From: Christensenella sp. UBA767
GTDB lineage: Bacteria; Bacillota; Clostridia; Christensenellales; CAG-917
Length of the DNA stretch: 7,682 nucleotides
Assembly (NCBI GenBank): GCA_002297185.1
Contig: DBJV01000045.1
Location: 1 to 7,682 of the forward strand
Direction of reading: 5' to 3'
This document shows, one piece after another, positions 1-6,350 of the stretch (the stretch's first letter is position 1; each line of letters begins with the position of its first letter). The position numbers were made by a program, and so were the translations under genes. Below the pieces are notes generated by a model. It worked only from the letters and a program-made list of their open reading frames with translations, searched no databases and had not been told where the DNA came from.

Positions 1-49
1 GGGTTATTGCATTTAAGGAGTAATCCCGAGACTTTATTGAAAAATTGCT

Positions 50-634
50 ATGAAATACATTGAGCCGCTTGCAAGGCTGATTGCACAATTGTCAAAACTT
101 CCGTCCGTCGGCGAAAAGACGGCGGCGCGTTATGCGTACGCTATTCTTAACTCTCCGAGCGAGGAAGTGGATGAACTTATAGACGCTATTAAGGACGTGA
201 AACAGAACGTCCATTTTTGCAAAGTTTGCGGAAACTACACCGAAAACGAAGTGTGCGACATTTGCGCCACGAGAAAAGCCAACGTTATTTGCGTGGTGAA
301 AGAACCCAAAGACATCGTTGCGCTTGAAAAGGTCAAGGATTTCAAGGGCGTGTATCACGTGCTTGGCGGTGTTATTTCGCCTATGGAGCATATAGGTCCC
401 AACGATATCCGCATAAAAGAACTTCTTGCACGTCTTGACGGAGTGGAAGAGGTTATTCTTGCCACAAATCCCGACGTCGAGGGCGAGGCGACGGCTATGT
501 ACATTGCGCGCCTTATAAAGCCTATGGGCATAAAGGTTACGAGAATTGCACGCGGATTGCCCGAGGGCAGCGTCATAGAATACGCGGACGAAAGTACGCT
601 GTCAAGAGCGTTGTCGTCCAGAATCGAACTTTGA
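50..634 (+). CDS. recR: Recombination mediator protein RecR
   Basis: RecR acts with RecO (and RecF) to load RecA on single-stranded gaps during recombinational repair in the cytoplasm. The 194 residues match the usual family length of about 200. Visible in order are an N-terminal helix-hairpin-helix (LPSVGEKTAARYA, about residues 17-29), a four-cysteine zinc knuckle (C57, C60, C69, C72), and a TOPRIM domain from about residue 79, with its acidic residue in VVKEPKD and the conserved run ATNPDVEGEATA. The C-terminal part (RIARGLPEGS, then EYADE and SRAL) is also typical. The start is fixed by an in-frame stop at 38-40. No Shine-Dalgarno sits at normal distance: the only AAGGAG (15-20) is about 29 bases upstream. 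In many Firmicutes recR follows dnaX and ybaB; whatever precedes it lies outside the window. The identification is secure. Confidence 0.97.
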   Translation: MKYIEPLARLIAQLSKLPSVGEKTAARYAYAILNSPSEEVDELIDAIKDVKQNVHFCKVCGNYTENEVCDICATRKANVICVVKEPKDIVALEKVKDFKGVYHVLGGVISPMEHIGPNDIRIKELLARLDGVEEVILATNPDVEGEATAMYIARLIKPMGIKVTRIARGLPEGSVIEYADESTLSRALSSRIEL

Positions 635-660
635 TTTTTACGTTATAAAACTCTACACGA

Positions 661-1485
661 ATGACAAAAGATAAACTCGGATTGGTATTGGAAGGAGGCG
701 GCGTAAAGGGCGCGTATCAGGTTGGAGCGATGAAGGCTCTCGACGAACTCGGCGTGTCATATGACGGCATTGCAGGCACGTCTATCGGCGCAATTAACGG
801 CGCGCTTTACCTCGACGGCGGCATCAAGAAGATGCTGGACGTGTGGAAAGAGATAAAAACCAACACCATTTACGAGCTTACCGACGAGGAAATTGAGGCG
901 ATTAAGGGGATGAACGTTACGCCTGCGATTTTGAAAGTTTTGAGAGAAAAACGCCTCAAAACAATCAAAATGCTTGCCGAATCGTATCAAAAATCGCAAA
1001 ATTTCTTTGAAAATCTCGTAAGCGAGGACGATATCCGTAACAGCGGAAAGGAATACGGACTCGTCACTTTCGATATAAGCGAAATGCAACCGTTCGAGAA
1101 AATGATGGACGGTATCGAGGTGGGAAAACTTGTGGATTATATAATTGCAAGCGCGACTTTCCCCATTTTTCCGCCAAAGGTTATAGACGGCAAAAAGTAT
1201 ATAGACGGCGGCGTTTACGACAATATGCCAATCAATCTTCTCGCAAGAAACGGGTATAACAAAATCCTCGTTATCCGCACCAATATCGAGAGCAAACCGC
1301 CCAAACGCAAGATAGAAAAGGAAGGGCTTGACCTCTTTTATATTACGCCGCAAGTGGACCTCGGGCTTGCAATGGCGTTTTCGTCAAACAGGGTGCATAC
1401 CTTTATGACGAGCGGATACGCCGAGACAAAATACTGCCTCGAAAACGGATTGAAAGAGTTTTTATTTGGAAAAGATAAGGACTGA
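661..1485 (+). CDS. Patatin-like phospholipase family protein
   Basis: This is a predicted serine acyl hydrolase of the patatin fold, expected to cleave acyl esters of phospholipids or other lipids with a Ser-Asp dyad; the true substrate cannot be read from sequence. Seen directly are the glycine-rich oxyanion-hole motif EGGGVKGAY (residues 11-19), the nucleophile elbow GTSIG with Ser41, and the catalytic Asp182 in YIDGGVYDNMPI. There is no signal peptide or clear membrane segment, so it is probably cytosolic or peripheral. At 274 residues it is of ordinary size for the bacterial stand-alone group close to RssA/YjjU-type proteins. It starts 26 bp after recR and ends 23 bp before polA, suggesting co-transcription, although a lipase has no known link to DNA repair. 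The ATG at 661 has no recognisable Shine-Dalgarno, but the GGGxKG motif begins so close to it that a later start is unlikely. Confidence 0.93.
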   Translation: MTKDKLGLVLEGGGVKGAYQVGAMKALDELGVSYDGIAGTSIGAINGALYLDGGIKKMLDVWKEIKTNTIYELTDEEIEAIKGMNVTPAILKVLREKRLKTIKMLAESYQKSQNFFENLVSEDDIRNSGKEYGLVTFDISEMQPFEKMMDGIEVGKLVDYIIASATFPIFPPKVIDGKKYIDGGVYDNMPINLLARNGYNKILVIRTNIESKPPKRKIEKEGLDLFYITPQVDLGLAMAFSSNRVHTFMTSGYAETKYCLENGLKEFLFGKDKD

Positions 1486-1508
1486 TGCGCTTGCATCATA
1501 GGTGAATT

Positions 1509-4025
1509 ATGTCACAAAACAAAATTTTATTGCTTGACTCCAACAGTCTTATGCATCGCGCCTACCACGCATTGCCCAATCTCAAATCGTCGAAAGGGCT
1601 TTACACGGGCGCGATTTTTGGATTTTTGAGCATACTTTTGAGGCTCATAAAAGAGCAAAAACCCACGCATATTGCTGCGGCGTTCGACCTTCACGGTCCG
1701 ACGTTCCGCCACGAGATGTACGACAAGTACAAGGCGACGAGAAAGCCTATGGACGAGGAACTCCGCCAGCAAGTCGAGCCGCTCAAAGACCTCATCTCCG
1801 CAATGGGCATAAAGATAGTCGCAATGCAAGGCTACGAGGGCGACGATATCCTCGGCACGCTCTCAAAACGCTTTGACGACGAGTGCATAATAGTGACGGG
1901 GGATAGGGACAGTTTTCAACTCGTAGGTCCTACTACCAAGGTGTTTTGGACGAAAAAGGGCGTGAGCGATATAGAAGTCTATGACGTGCAAAGATTGCTC
2001 GACGACGGATTTACGGTTGAACAATTTATAGACTATAAGGCACTTAGAGGCGACACGTCGGACAACGTTCCCGGCATCGCAGGCGTCGGTGAAAAGACGG
2101 CAAAACAATTGCTTGAAAAGTACGGCTCGCTCGACAATATCCTTGCCAACGCAAGCGAAATCCCCGGCAAAGTGGGGCAGACGATCGCGCAAAGCAAAGA
2201 CATTGCGCTGCTCAGCAAAGAACTTGTCACAATCAATCGCGACGTGCCTGTGGAGTGTACGCTTGACGATATAAAATTCGAGCCTGTATATTCTCAAAAG
2301 GTCAAGCAAATGTTGTCGGAACTGGAGATAATCAAACTTGCCGACAGAATGACTTTTGCAGACGGCGACGAGGAAGAAAAGGCGGTTGTCGCACTTGAAA
2401 AAGAGGTGGTTACGCTCACCTCGAAAGAGCAAATCGAGACCGCATTGAAAGGCGAAAAAGTTGCGCTTATCGTGGGGCAAAATATCTGCTTTGCCGTTGA
2501 CGATAAGACGGAATATAGAATAAGCTGCGTTGAAGATTTGTTCAGCGAAGGCATAGGTTTCGACGAGGCGATAGACACCATAAAAACGCTTGCAAAAGAC
2601 AAGACTTTCGTGTGTTACGACTTCAAGAAACTCGGCAAAGAATACGGCTTTGAAAACGACAAATTCTTTGACGTTATGATTGCCGCACACCTTGCAAGAG
2701 GCAGCGCACCCATAAAGAGCATAGAGCAAGTTTTGGGTGCAGACGGATACGAAGTCGGCGCGGCGGAACTGTTTGCGGAAAGCGAGAAATTAGGGGCGCA
2801 ATTGACGGAACAAGGACTTAATCCGCTGTTTTGGGACGTTGAAGAGCCGCTTTGCGTAGTTTTGCGCAAAATGGAAGAGAGAGGCGTGCGTGTGTCCGTG
2901 GATGAACTCAAGGTACTTGAAAGAAAGTACGGAGAGATAATCGAGAGGCTGACGGAAGAGATTTACGCGCTTGCAGGAGAGCCGTTCAATATCGCCTCAA
3001 ACAAGCAACTCGGAGATATACTTTTTGAGAAACTCGCACTTCCGCACGGCAAGAAAAACAAGACGGGATATTCCGTGAGCGAGGACGTTTTGAGCGCGCT
3101 CGTGAACGCACATCCCATAGTGTCCAAAATCCTTGAATATCGCCACTTTGCAAAATTGCAATCCACCTACGTTACGGGGCTTCAACCGCTCGTAAACAGG
3201 GGACGTATTCACACGGAATACAATCAATGTATCACCATGACGGGAAGGCTGTCGTCAACCAATCCCAATCTTCAAAATCTCCCTGCGAGGAGCGACGAGG
3301 CAAAGGATATTAAGAAGGCGTTTATCCCGAGTGAAGGCAACGTGTTGGTGTCGGCGGACTATTCGCAAATCGAACTGCGCTTGCTTGCGCACATGAGCGG
3401 CGACGAGCAACTTATAGACGCATTCAATCACGGCGAGGACATACACGCAATCACCGCGTCGCAAATTCTCGGCATACCCGTCGAGGACGTTACGCCTGCG
3501 CAAAGACGTGACGCAAAGGCGGTCAACTTCGGCATAATTTACGGCATAAGCGGATACGGACTTGCCGAGAACCTGTCCATACCGCAATACAAGGCAAAAG
3601 AGTTTATCAACAACTACTTCGTGTCGCATCCCAAAGTGCGCGCATTTATGGACGGTTGCATCAAGGACGCAAAGGAGAGGGGATACTCGCTCACCATGCT
3701 CGGCAGACGTCGCAACCTGTCCGATCTCAACGCGTCCAACTATATGGTGCGCTCGTCGGCGGAGCGTATGGCTATGAATACGCCTCTTCAAGGCTCTGCG
3801 GCGGACATCATCAAAATTGCGATGATTAGAGTTGAAAAACGCCTTGAAAATATGAAATCCAAGATGATATTGCAAATCCACGACGAACTCATTATCGACA
3901 CGGCAAAGGACGAGGAAGAGGAAGTCAAGAAGATATTGTCTTACGAAATGGAACATGCAATGAAACTGTCCGTGCCGCTTATCGCAGAGGCGACGAGTGC
4001 GGACAACTGGGGCGCACTCAAATGA
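1509..4025 (+). CDS. polA: DNA polymerase I
   Basis: Pol I fills gaps and removes RNA primers during lagging-strand synthesis and excision repair. The 838 residues are close to the Taq enzyme (832) and shorter than E. coli (928). The 5' nuclease domain covers about residues 1-290, with acidic metal ligands at D10, E110, D112, D113, D132, D134, D182 and D185 and a helix-hairpin-helix (GIAGVGEKTA). Residues about 300-465 align with the 3'-5' exonuclease fold but lack its catalytic set: the DxE position reads VALIVGQN (318-325) and the YxxxD motif is absent, so proofreading should be inactive. The polymerase domain has motif A (D617 in ADYSQIELR), the O-helix motif B (R666, K670, F674, Y678) and motif C (H791, D792, E793). 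F674 matches E. coli F762. AGGTGA (1500-1505) lies just before the ATG. The stop overlaps the coaE start. Confidence 0.98.
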   Translation: MSQNKILLLDSNSLMHRAYHALPNLKSSKGLYTGAIFGFLSILLRLIKEQKPTHIAAAFDLHGPTFRHEMYDKYKATRKPMDEELRQQVEPLKDLISAMGIKIVAMQGYEGDDILGTLSKRFDDECIIVTGDRDSFQLVGPTTKVFWTKKGVSDIEVYDVQRLLDDGFTVEQFIDYKALRGDTSDNVPGIAGVGEKTAKQLLEKYGSLDNILANASEIPGKVGQTIAQSKDIALLSKELVTINRDVPVECTLDDIKFEPVYSQKVKQMLSELEIIKLADRMTFADGDEEEKAVVALEKEVVTLTSKEQIETALKGEKVALIVGQNICFAVDDKTEYRISCVEDLFSEGIGFDEAIDTIKTLAKDKTFVCYDFKKLGKEYGFENDKFFDVMIAAHLARGSAPIKSIEQVLGADGYEVGAAELFAESEKLGAQLTEQGLNPLFWDVEEPLCVVLRKMEERGVRVSVDELKVLERKYGEIIERLTEEIYALAGEPFNIASNKQLGDILFEKLALPHGKKNKTGYSVSEDVLSALVNAHPIVSKILEYRHFAKLQSTYVTGLQPLVNRGRIHTEYNQCITMTGRLSSTNPNLQNLPARSDEAKDIKKAFIPSEGNVLVSADYSQIELRLLAHMSGDEQLIDAFNHGEDIHAITASQILGIPVEDVTPAQRRDAKAVNFGIIYGISGYGLAENLSIPQYKAKEFINNYFVSHPKVRAFMDGCIKDAKERGYSLTMLGRRRNLSDLNASNYMVRSSAERMAMNTPLQGSAADIIKIAMIRVEKRLENMKSKMILQIHDELIIDTAKDEEEEVKKILSYEMEHAMKLSVPLIAEATSADNWGALK

Positions 4026-4597
4026 GAATTGCTATAATCGGCGGAATAGGCTCGGGCAAGAGCGAGGCGATGAAAATCGCAAAAGAGAGGGGATTTGAAT
4101 GCGTAAGTGCGGACGAAATCAACGCCGAGCTTTTGCGTACGCCTTCGTATATCGCAAAAATCGCCGAGCAGTTTCCCACGGCGGTCAAAGACGGCGCCGT
4201 TGATAAAAAGACTCTTGCAAGCATAGTGTTTGCAGACGAGCAGAAACGCCAAATTCTCAACTCTATAGCGCATCCCGAGATTATGGCGAAAATAAGGGAG
4301 TTTAACGCGCCGCGCGTTGCGGTGGAACTTCCGCTATACGTTGAGGGCGGAGAGCGTGATTTTGACGAGGTGGTGCTTGTCAAAACGCCTATGTGCCTGC
4401 GCATAAAACGCTTGAAAAAGCGCGGACTTGCCAAAAAGGACGCAATCGCACGCATAAAGTCGCAACCGTCCGACCGCACGCTAAAAAAGTACGCCACGAG
4501 GGTGCTGTATAACGGTGGCAGCCTCCAAAAACTCAGAAAGCGCGCGCTTGGAACGTTTGACGAAATACTGAAAAGCGGTCAAAATACGCAAAATTAA
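4022..4597 (+). CDS. coaE: Dephospho-CoA kinase
   Basis: CoaE phosphorylates the ribose 3'-hydroxyl of dephospho-CoA with ATP, the last step of coenzyme A synthesis in the cytosol. The 191 residues fit the family (about 195-205). The N-terminus holds the P-loop GGIGSGKS (residues 7-14), followed by SADEIN with the conserved Asp31, the LNSIAHPEI segment, ELPLYVEG in place of the usual PLLFE-type motif, and the late lid and C-terminal region RIKSQPSDRTLKKYA ... VLYNGGS. All parts appear in family order. The ATG overlaps the polA stop by four bases (ATGA, 4022-4025), which implies translational coupling. In many Firmicutes mutM (fpg) sits between polA and coaE; here it is absent. Of 15 arginine codons, 10 are CGC/CGT, a useful reference for the host style of this region. 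Confidence 0.95.
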   Translation: MRIAIIGGIGSGKSEAMKIAKERGFECVSADEINAELLRTPSYIAKIAEQFPTAVKDGAVDKKTLASIVFADEQKRQILNSIAHPEIMAKIREFNAPRVAVELPLYVEGGERDFDEVVLVKTPMCLRIKRLKKRGLAKKDAIARIKSQPSDRTLKKYATRVLYNGGSLQKLRKRALGTFDEILKSGQNTQN

Positions 4598-4604
4598 AAA
4601 ATTG

Positions 4605-4633
4605 TTGTGTTATTCGTCCGCTCGTGGTACAAT
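4605..4633 (+). promoter_or_regulatory. Probable sigma-A-type promoter of the SDR gene, extended -10
   Basis: A -35-like TTGTGT (4605-4610) is followed after 17 bp by TACAAT (4628-4633). The TG dinucleotide at 4625-4626 is placed one base upstream of the -10, giving an extended -10 (TGnTACAAT) that can offset the imperfect -35. Transcription would start near 4640, leaving a leader of about 50 bases before the SDR start. It is the first promoter-like sequence after coaE and marks the end of the upstream operon. Read by eye only. Confidence 0.6.
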
Positions 4634-4652
4634 AAATCGTAAATAAGTTAAC

Positions 4653-4680
4653 TTTATCCGCTTTTATGGATAAATAAAAG
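4653..4680 (+). promoter_or_regulatory. Two overlapping inverted repeats in the SDR leader
   Basis: Two perfect 7-bp stems share sequence. TTTATCC (4653-4659) pairs with GGATAAA (4668-4674) across an 8-base loop. CTTTTAT (4661-4667) pairs with ATAAAAG (4674-4680) across a 6-base loop. They cannot form together, and the second includes the first three bases (AAG, 4678-4680) of the Shine-Dalgarno AAGGAG (4678-4683). This could be an operator dyad or a weak translational switch; the stems are AT-rich, so chance is a real alternative. Confidence 0.35.
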
Positions 4681-4689
4681 GAGAAAATT

Positions 4690-5484
4690 ATGTTAAACGG
4701 CAAAACGATAGTCCTCACCGGCGCAAACAGCGGTATCGGTCTCGAAACGTTGAAATTGCTCGTCAAGGGCGACAACAAAATCCTCGCAGTCGATTTGCGC
4801 ACGGATAGAATAGAGGAACTCCACAGCGACAAGGTTATCCCGATGGTCTGCGACGTTTCCACCAAAGAGAACGTGGACAAAATCTTTGAAACCGCAATCG
4901 AAAAACTCGGTTCTATCGATATATTCTTTGCAAACGCAGGTTTTCCGTACTACGAGACGATGGATTACGTCAATTGGGAACGCATTGAGGACATCTTCAA
5001 AGTCAACGTGTATTCGCCAATCTATACATACCAAAAATATGCGGAATATCTCAACGGCAAGCCCGGTCAAATGGCTATCACGGTTTCCGCAATCGGCAAA
5101 CTCGCAATGCCCGGCTATACGCTCTACAGCGCAAGCAAATTCGCTATGCAAGGTTTCCAACAAGGTCTCCGCTACGAGTTGCCCAAAAACATCTCGCTCA
5201 CTTGCCTCTATCCGATTGCAACCGATACCGGATTCTTCAAAAAAGCAGTCGAAGGTCAAGAGGGCAAAGTCATCCGCGAGCGTCCGTTCCCGGTGCAAAA
5301 ACCCGTCCACGTCGCAAAATGCATGGTGCGCGGATTGGAACACAAACGTAAATTTGTCAATCCGTCCAAACTCTTCTCGTTTGCGCAATTCCTCTTTGCG
5401 ATCTGCCCGCCGATCAAGTGGGTGTATCTTAAACTTGAAAAGAATAAACTTGACCGCTTTGAGGCACAAAAAGCCACAAAATAA
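4690..5484 (+). CDS. Short-chain dehydrogenase/reductase (SDR) family oxidoreductase
   Basis: This is a classical SDR: an NAD(P)-dependent oxidoreductase with a Rossmann fold. Visible are the cofactor motif TGANSGIG (residues 10-17), NAG at 82-84, and the full catalytic tetrad N106, S133, Y146 and K150 with normal spacing (YSASK). Asp35 after the second strand (AVDLR) suggests NAD(H) rather than NADP(H). The 264 residues match the family. The C-terminus carries a hydrophobic stretch (about 227-247, FSFAQFLFAICPP and beyond) followed by a lysine-rich tail, as in SDRs that touch membranes or act on lipids; that assignment is inference. The substrate cannot be told. It has its own promoter and a good ribosome binding site (AAGGAG, 4678-4683, spacing 6), and ends before a long hairpin, so it is probably transcribed alone. 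A 269-codon frame on the opposite strand is a shadow of this gene. Confidence 0.93.
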   Translation: MLNGKTIVLTGANSGIGLETLKLLVKGDNKILAVDLRTDRIEELHSDKVIPMVCDVSTKENVDKIFETAIEKLGSIDIFFANAGFPYYETMDYVNWERIEDIFKVNVYSPIYTYQKYAEYLNGKPGQMAITVSAIGKLAMPGYTLYSASKFAMQGFQQGLRYELPKNISLTCLYPIATDTGFFKKAVEGQEGKVIRERPFPVQKPVHVAKCMVRGLEHKRKFVNPSKLFSFAQFLFAICPPIKWVYLKLEKNKLDRFEAQKATK

Positions 5485-5513
5485 AAACGTGTCATTGAGC
5501 AAATAGCATTGTT

Positions 5514-5576
5514 AAAGCCCCTTGTCCATCAACTCATTTACGTATAGTAAATTAGGGTTGCTGTCCAAGGGGCTTT
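5514..5576 (+). terminator. Long nested hairpin after the SDR gene, probable terminator
   Basis: AAAGCCCCTTG (5514-5524) is a perfect 11-bp inverted repeat of CAAGGGGCTTT (5566-5576). Inside it, CAAC (5530-5533) can pair with GTTG (5557-5560), and ATTTAC (5536-5541) with GTAAAT (5547-5552) around a GTATA loop, so nearly the whole 63 bases can fold into one stem with internal loops. It begins 29 bases after the SDR stop. Only three T residues follow the stem, so it is a weak classical intrinsic terminator; the AAA/TTT symmetry would allow action in both directions. A small dispersed palindromic repeat is the other possibility. Confidence 0.5.
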
Positions 5577-5713
5577 GTCGCGCTTTGAATTTTAGTATTT
5601 CAATGCAAATATTTGATATTTAAAAAATTTTGGCACAAACTATTGACAAAATTAAAATTTAATATTATCATATTGGTAAGAAGCCCAAGGGGTAACATAG
5701 AGGAGAAAAGTAT
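5577..5713 (+). promoter_or_regulatory. Promoter, palindromes and ribosome binding site of the XRE regulator
   Basis: The sequence becomes strongly AT-rich here. TTGACA (5643-5648) and TATCAT (5666-5671) are separated by exactly 17 bp, a near-consensus sigma-A promoter. Short perfect palindromes surround it: AAATAT-TTG-ATATTT (5607-5621), ATTAAAATTTAAT (5651-5663) within the spacer, and AATAT-TATC-ATATT (5661-5674) over the -10. Such placement suits an operator for autorepression by the downstream repressor, though AT-rich DNA yields such repeats by chance. GAGGAG (5700-5705) is the Shine-Dalgarno, 8 bases before the ATG at 5714. No gene is seen between the upstream hairpin and this start. 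Confidence 0.65.
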
Positions 5714-6028
5714 ATGGATGCGAATGGAATGGGTAAGAGAATATCAGAATTGATGAAAAAAGAAGGCTTTACACAAAAAGGTCTGGCACAAGTAATAGGA
5801 GTAACTGAAGCCGCCGTATCAAGATATTTAAGGGATGAGCGCGAGCCAAAGGCAGATGTTATTGCAAATTTAGCGACGGCTTTGAATACAACTTCTGATT
5901 ATCTTATCAGAGGAGAGGAAGATACAACGAGTTTTGAAGAAGTGCATAGACTCGTGGCAAGAGGATCAAGGAATATGAGTAGAGAAGAAAAAATGGAACT
6001 TGTGAGGTTGCTACTTAAAGATGAATGA
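5714..6028 (+). CDS. XRE/cI-type helix-turn-helix transcriptional regulator
   Basis: This 104-residue DNA-binding protein has an N-terminal XRE (HTH_3, Cro/cI) domain at about residues 7-65: TQKGLAQVIGV forms the first HTH helix and turn, TEAAVSRYLR (31-40) the recognition helix, and the end DYLIRGEED is typical. The tail (about 73-104, EEVHRLVARGSRNMSREEKMEL) is helical and charged, like the dimerisation tail of small phage- or ICE-type repressors, which often precede an ImmA/IrrE peptidase gene; no such gene follows here. It likely represses its own promoter. Nine of ten arginine codons are AGA/AGG, unlike the CGC-rich neighbours, and the DNA is AT-rich, pointing to acquisition by transfer. 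A second in-frame ATG at 5729 is possible, but the Shine-Dalgarno fits 5714. The regulated target is unknown. Confidence 0.88.
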   Translation: MDANGMGKRISELMKKEGFTQKGLAQVIGVTEAAVSRYLRDEREPKADVIANLATALNTTSDYLIRGEEDTTSFEEVHRLVARGSRNMSREEKMELVRLLLKDE

Positions 6029-6098
6029 TAACAGCTATGAAGAAAAACCTATGTATGCGTCTTTAACAAAAGGCATGTATAAACCTACTTCAATTTGA
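6021..6098 (+). pseudogene. Very short frame overlapping the XRE gene, possible gene remnant
   Basis: An ATG at 6021 overlaps the last eight bases of the regulator gene and opens a 25-codon frame (begins MNDNSYEEKP, ends TSI). The overlap is the arrangement expected for a coupled second gene such as an ImmA/IrrE peptidase, but the frame closes too early and I recognise no family. In another frame, 6067-6135 is open for 23 codons and ends at TAA 6136-6138, directly before the next ATG. Together these suggest a decayed gene, but a chance reading is equally possible. The only Shine-Dalgarno-like GAGG (6004-6007) is too far upstream. Confidence 0.2.
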
Positions 6099-6138
6099 CA
6101 GTGAGTTTTCACTTGTGCATAAAAAGGCGGTGGTATAA

Positions 6139-6327
6139 ATGGGAGCAGGTTCTCATGGAGGCTTTGGATATACACAAGGGAAGAAAAAGATTATTGAAGT
6201 AAATAGCAAGACTCTTATAGATAAGTATGGCATGTCAAATGGATATTTCGGCAAGGCTGGCAAAAATGTTAGAGTAATTGAAAGTAAAGATAATTACGCT
6301 AAGGTCGGGGCTTTTCCATTATTTTAA
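6139..6327 (+). CDS. Small hypothetical protein, possibly a truncated toxin-type domain
   Basis: This is a 62-codon frame with a start ATG directly after an in-frame TAA and a purine-rich leader (AAGGCGGTGG, about 6124-6133) that can serve as ribosome binding site. The N-terminus MGAGSHGGFGYTQGKKK is glycine-rich and, from memory, resembles the opening of short phage/polymorphic-toxin-associated proteins of clostridia. The middle (about 22-54, SKTLIDKYGMSNGYFGKAGKN to VIESKDNYAK) resembles the front of a C-terminal domain in which such a stretch is normally followed by many more residues. Here it ends after VGAFPLF, which reads like out-of-context tail, so truncation near 6300 is my inference. 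No signal peptide or membrane segment is seen. It shares the AT-rich composition of the XRE gene and lies 110 bp after it. No function is assigned. Confidence 0.5.
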   Translation: MGAGSHGGFGYTQGKKKIIEVNSKTLIDKYGMSNGYFGKAGKNVRVIESKDNYAKVGAFPLF

Positions 6328-6333
6328 TAATGG
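6316..6333. repeat. 18-bp AT-rich palindrome at the end of the small ORF
   Basis: CCATTATT (6316-6323) and AATAATGG (6326-6333) are perfect 8-bp arms around TT. The palindrome spans the stop codon of the 62-codon ORF and ends 17 bp before the -35 of the MATE promoter. The two-base centre makes it better suited as a protein-binding site than as an RNA hairpin. It lies where composition changes back to the host style, so it could also mark a recombination border. Confidence 0.4.
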
Positions 6334-6350
6334 ATATATTGCGGATTTGT

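Noticed and set aside
1..49. End of an upstream gene before recR
   Set aside because: Frame 1 is open to the TGA at 61-63 and frame 3 closes at 21-23, but neither short peptide resembles the ends of YbaB or DnaX, so no partial gene is claimed.
1863..2729. 288-codon open frame on the - strand within polA
   Set aside because: Antisense shadow of polA; cysteine- and histidine-rich nonsense composition with no family signature. The same holds for the frames at 757-1353 and 3255-3956.
4693..5502. 269-codon open frame on the - strand
   Set aside because: It lies entirely antisense to the SDR gene, whose catalytic motifs are complete; the frame is a by-product of that gene's codon use and its protein shows no recognisable motif.
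4886..5506. 206-codon + strand frame overlapping the SDR gene
   Set aside because: Out-of-frame shadow with serine/arginine-rich composition; the SDR frame has the tetrad and cofactor motif.
6021..6138. ImmA/IrrE peptidase gene following the XRE regulator
   Set aside because: The expected HExxH metal-binding motif is not visible in any frame here, and the available space is far too short.
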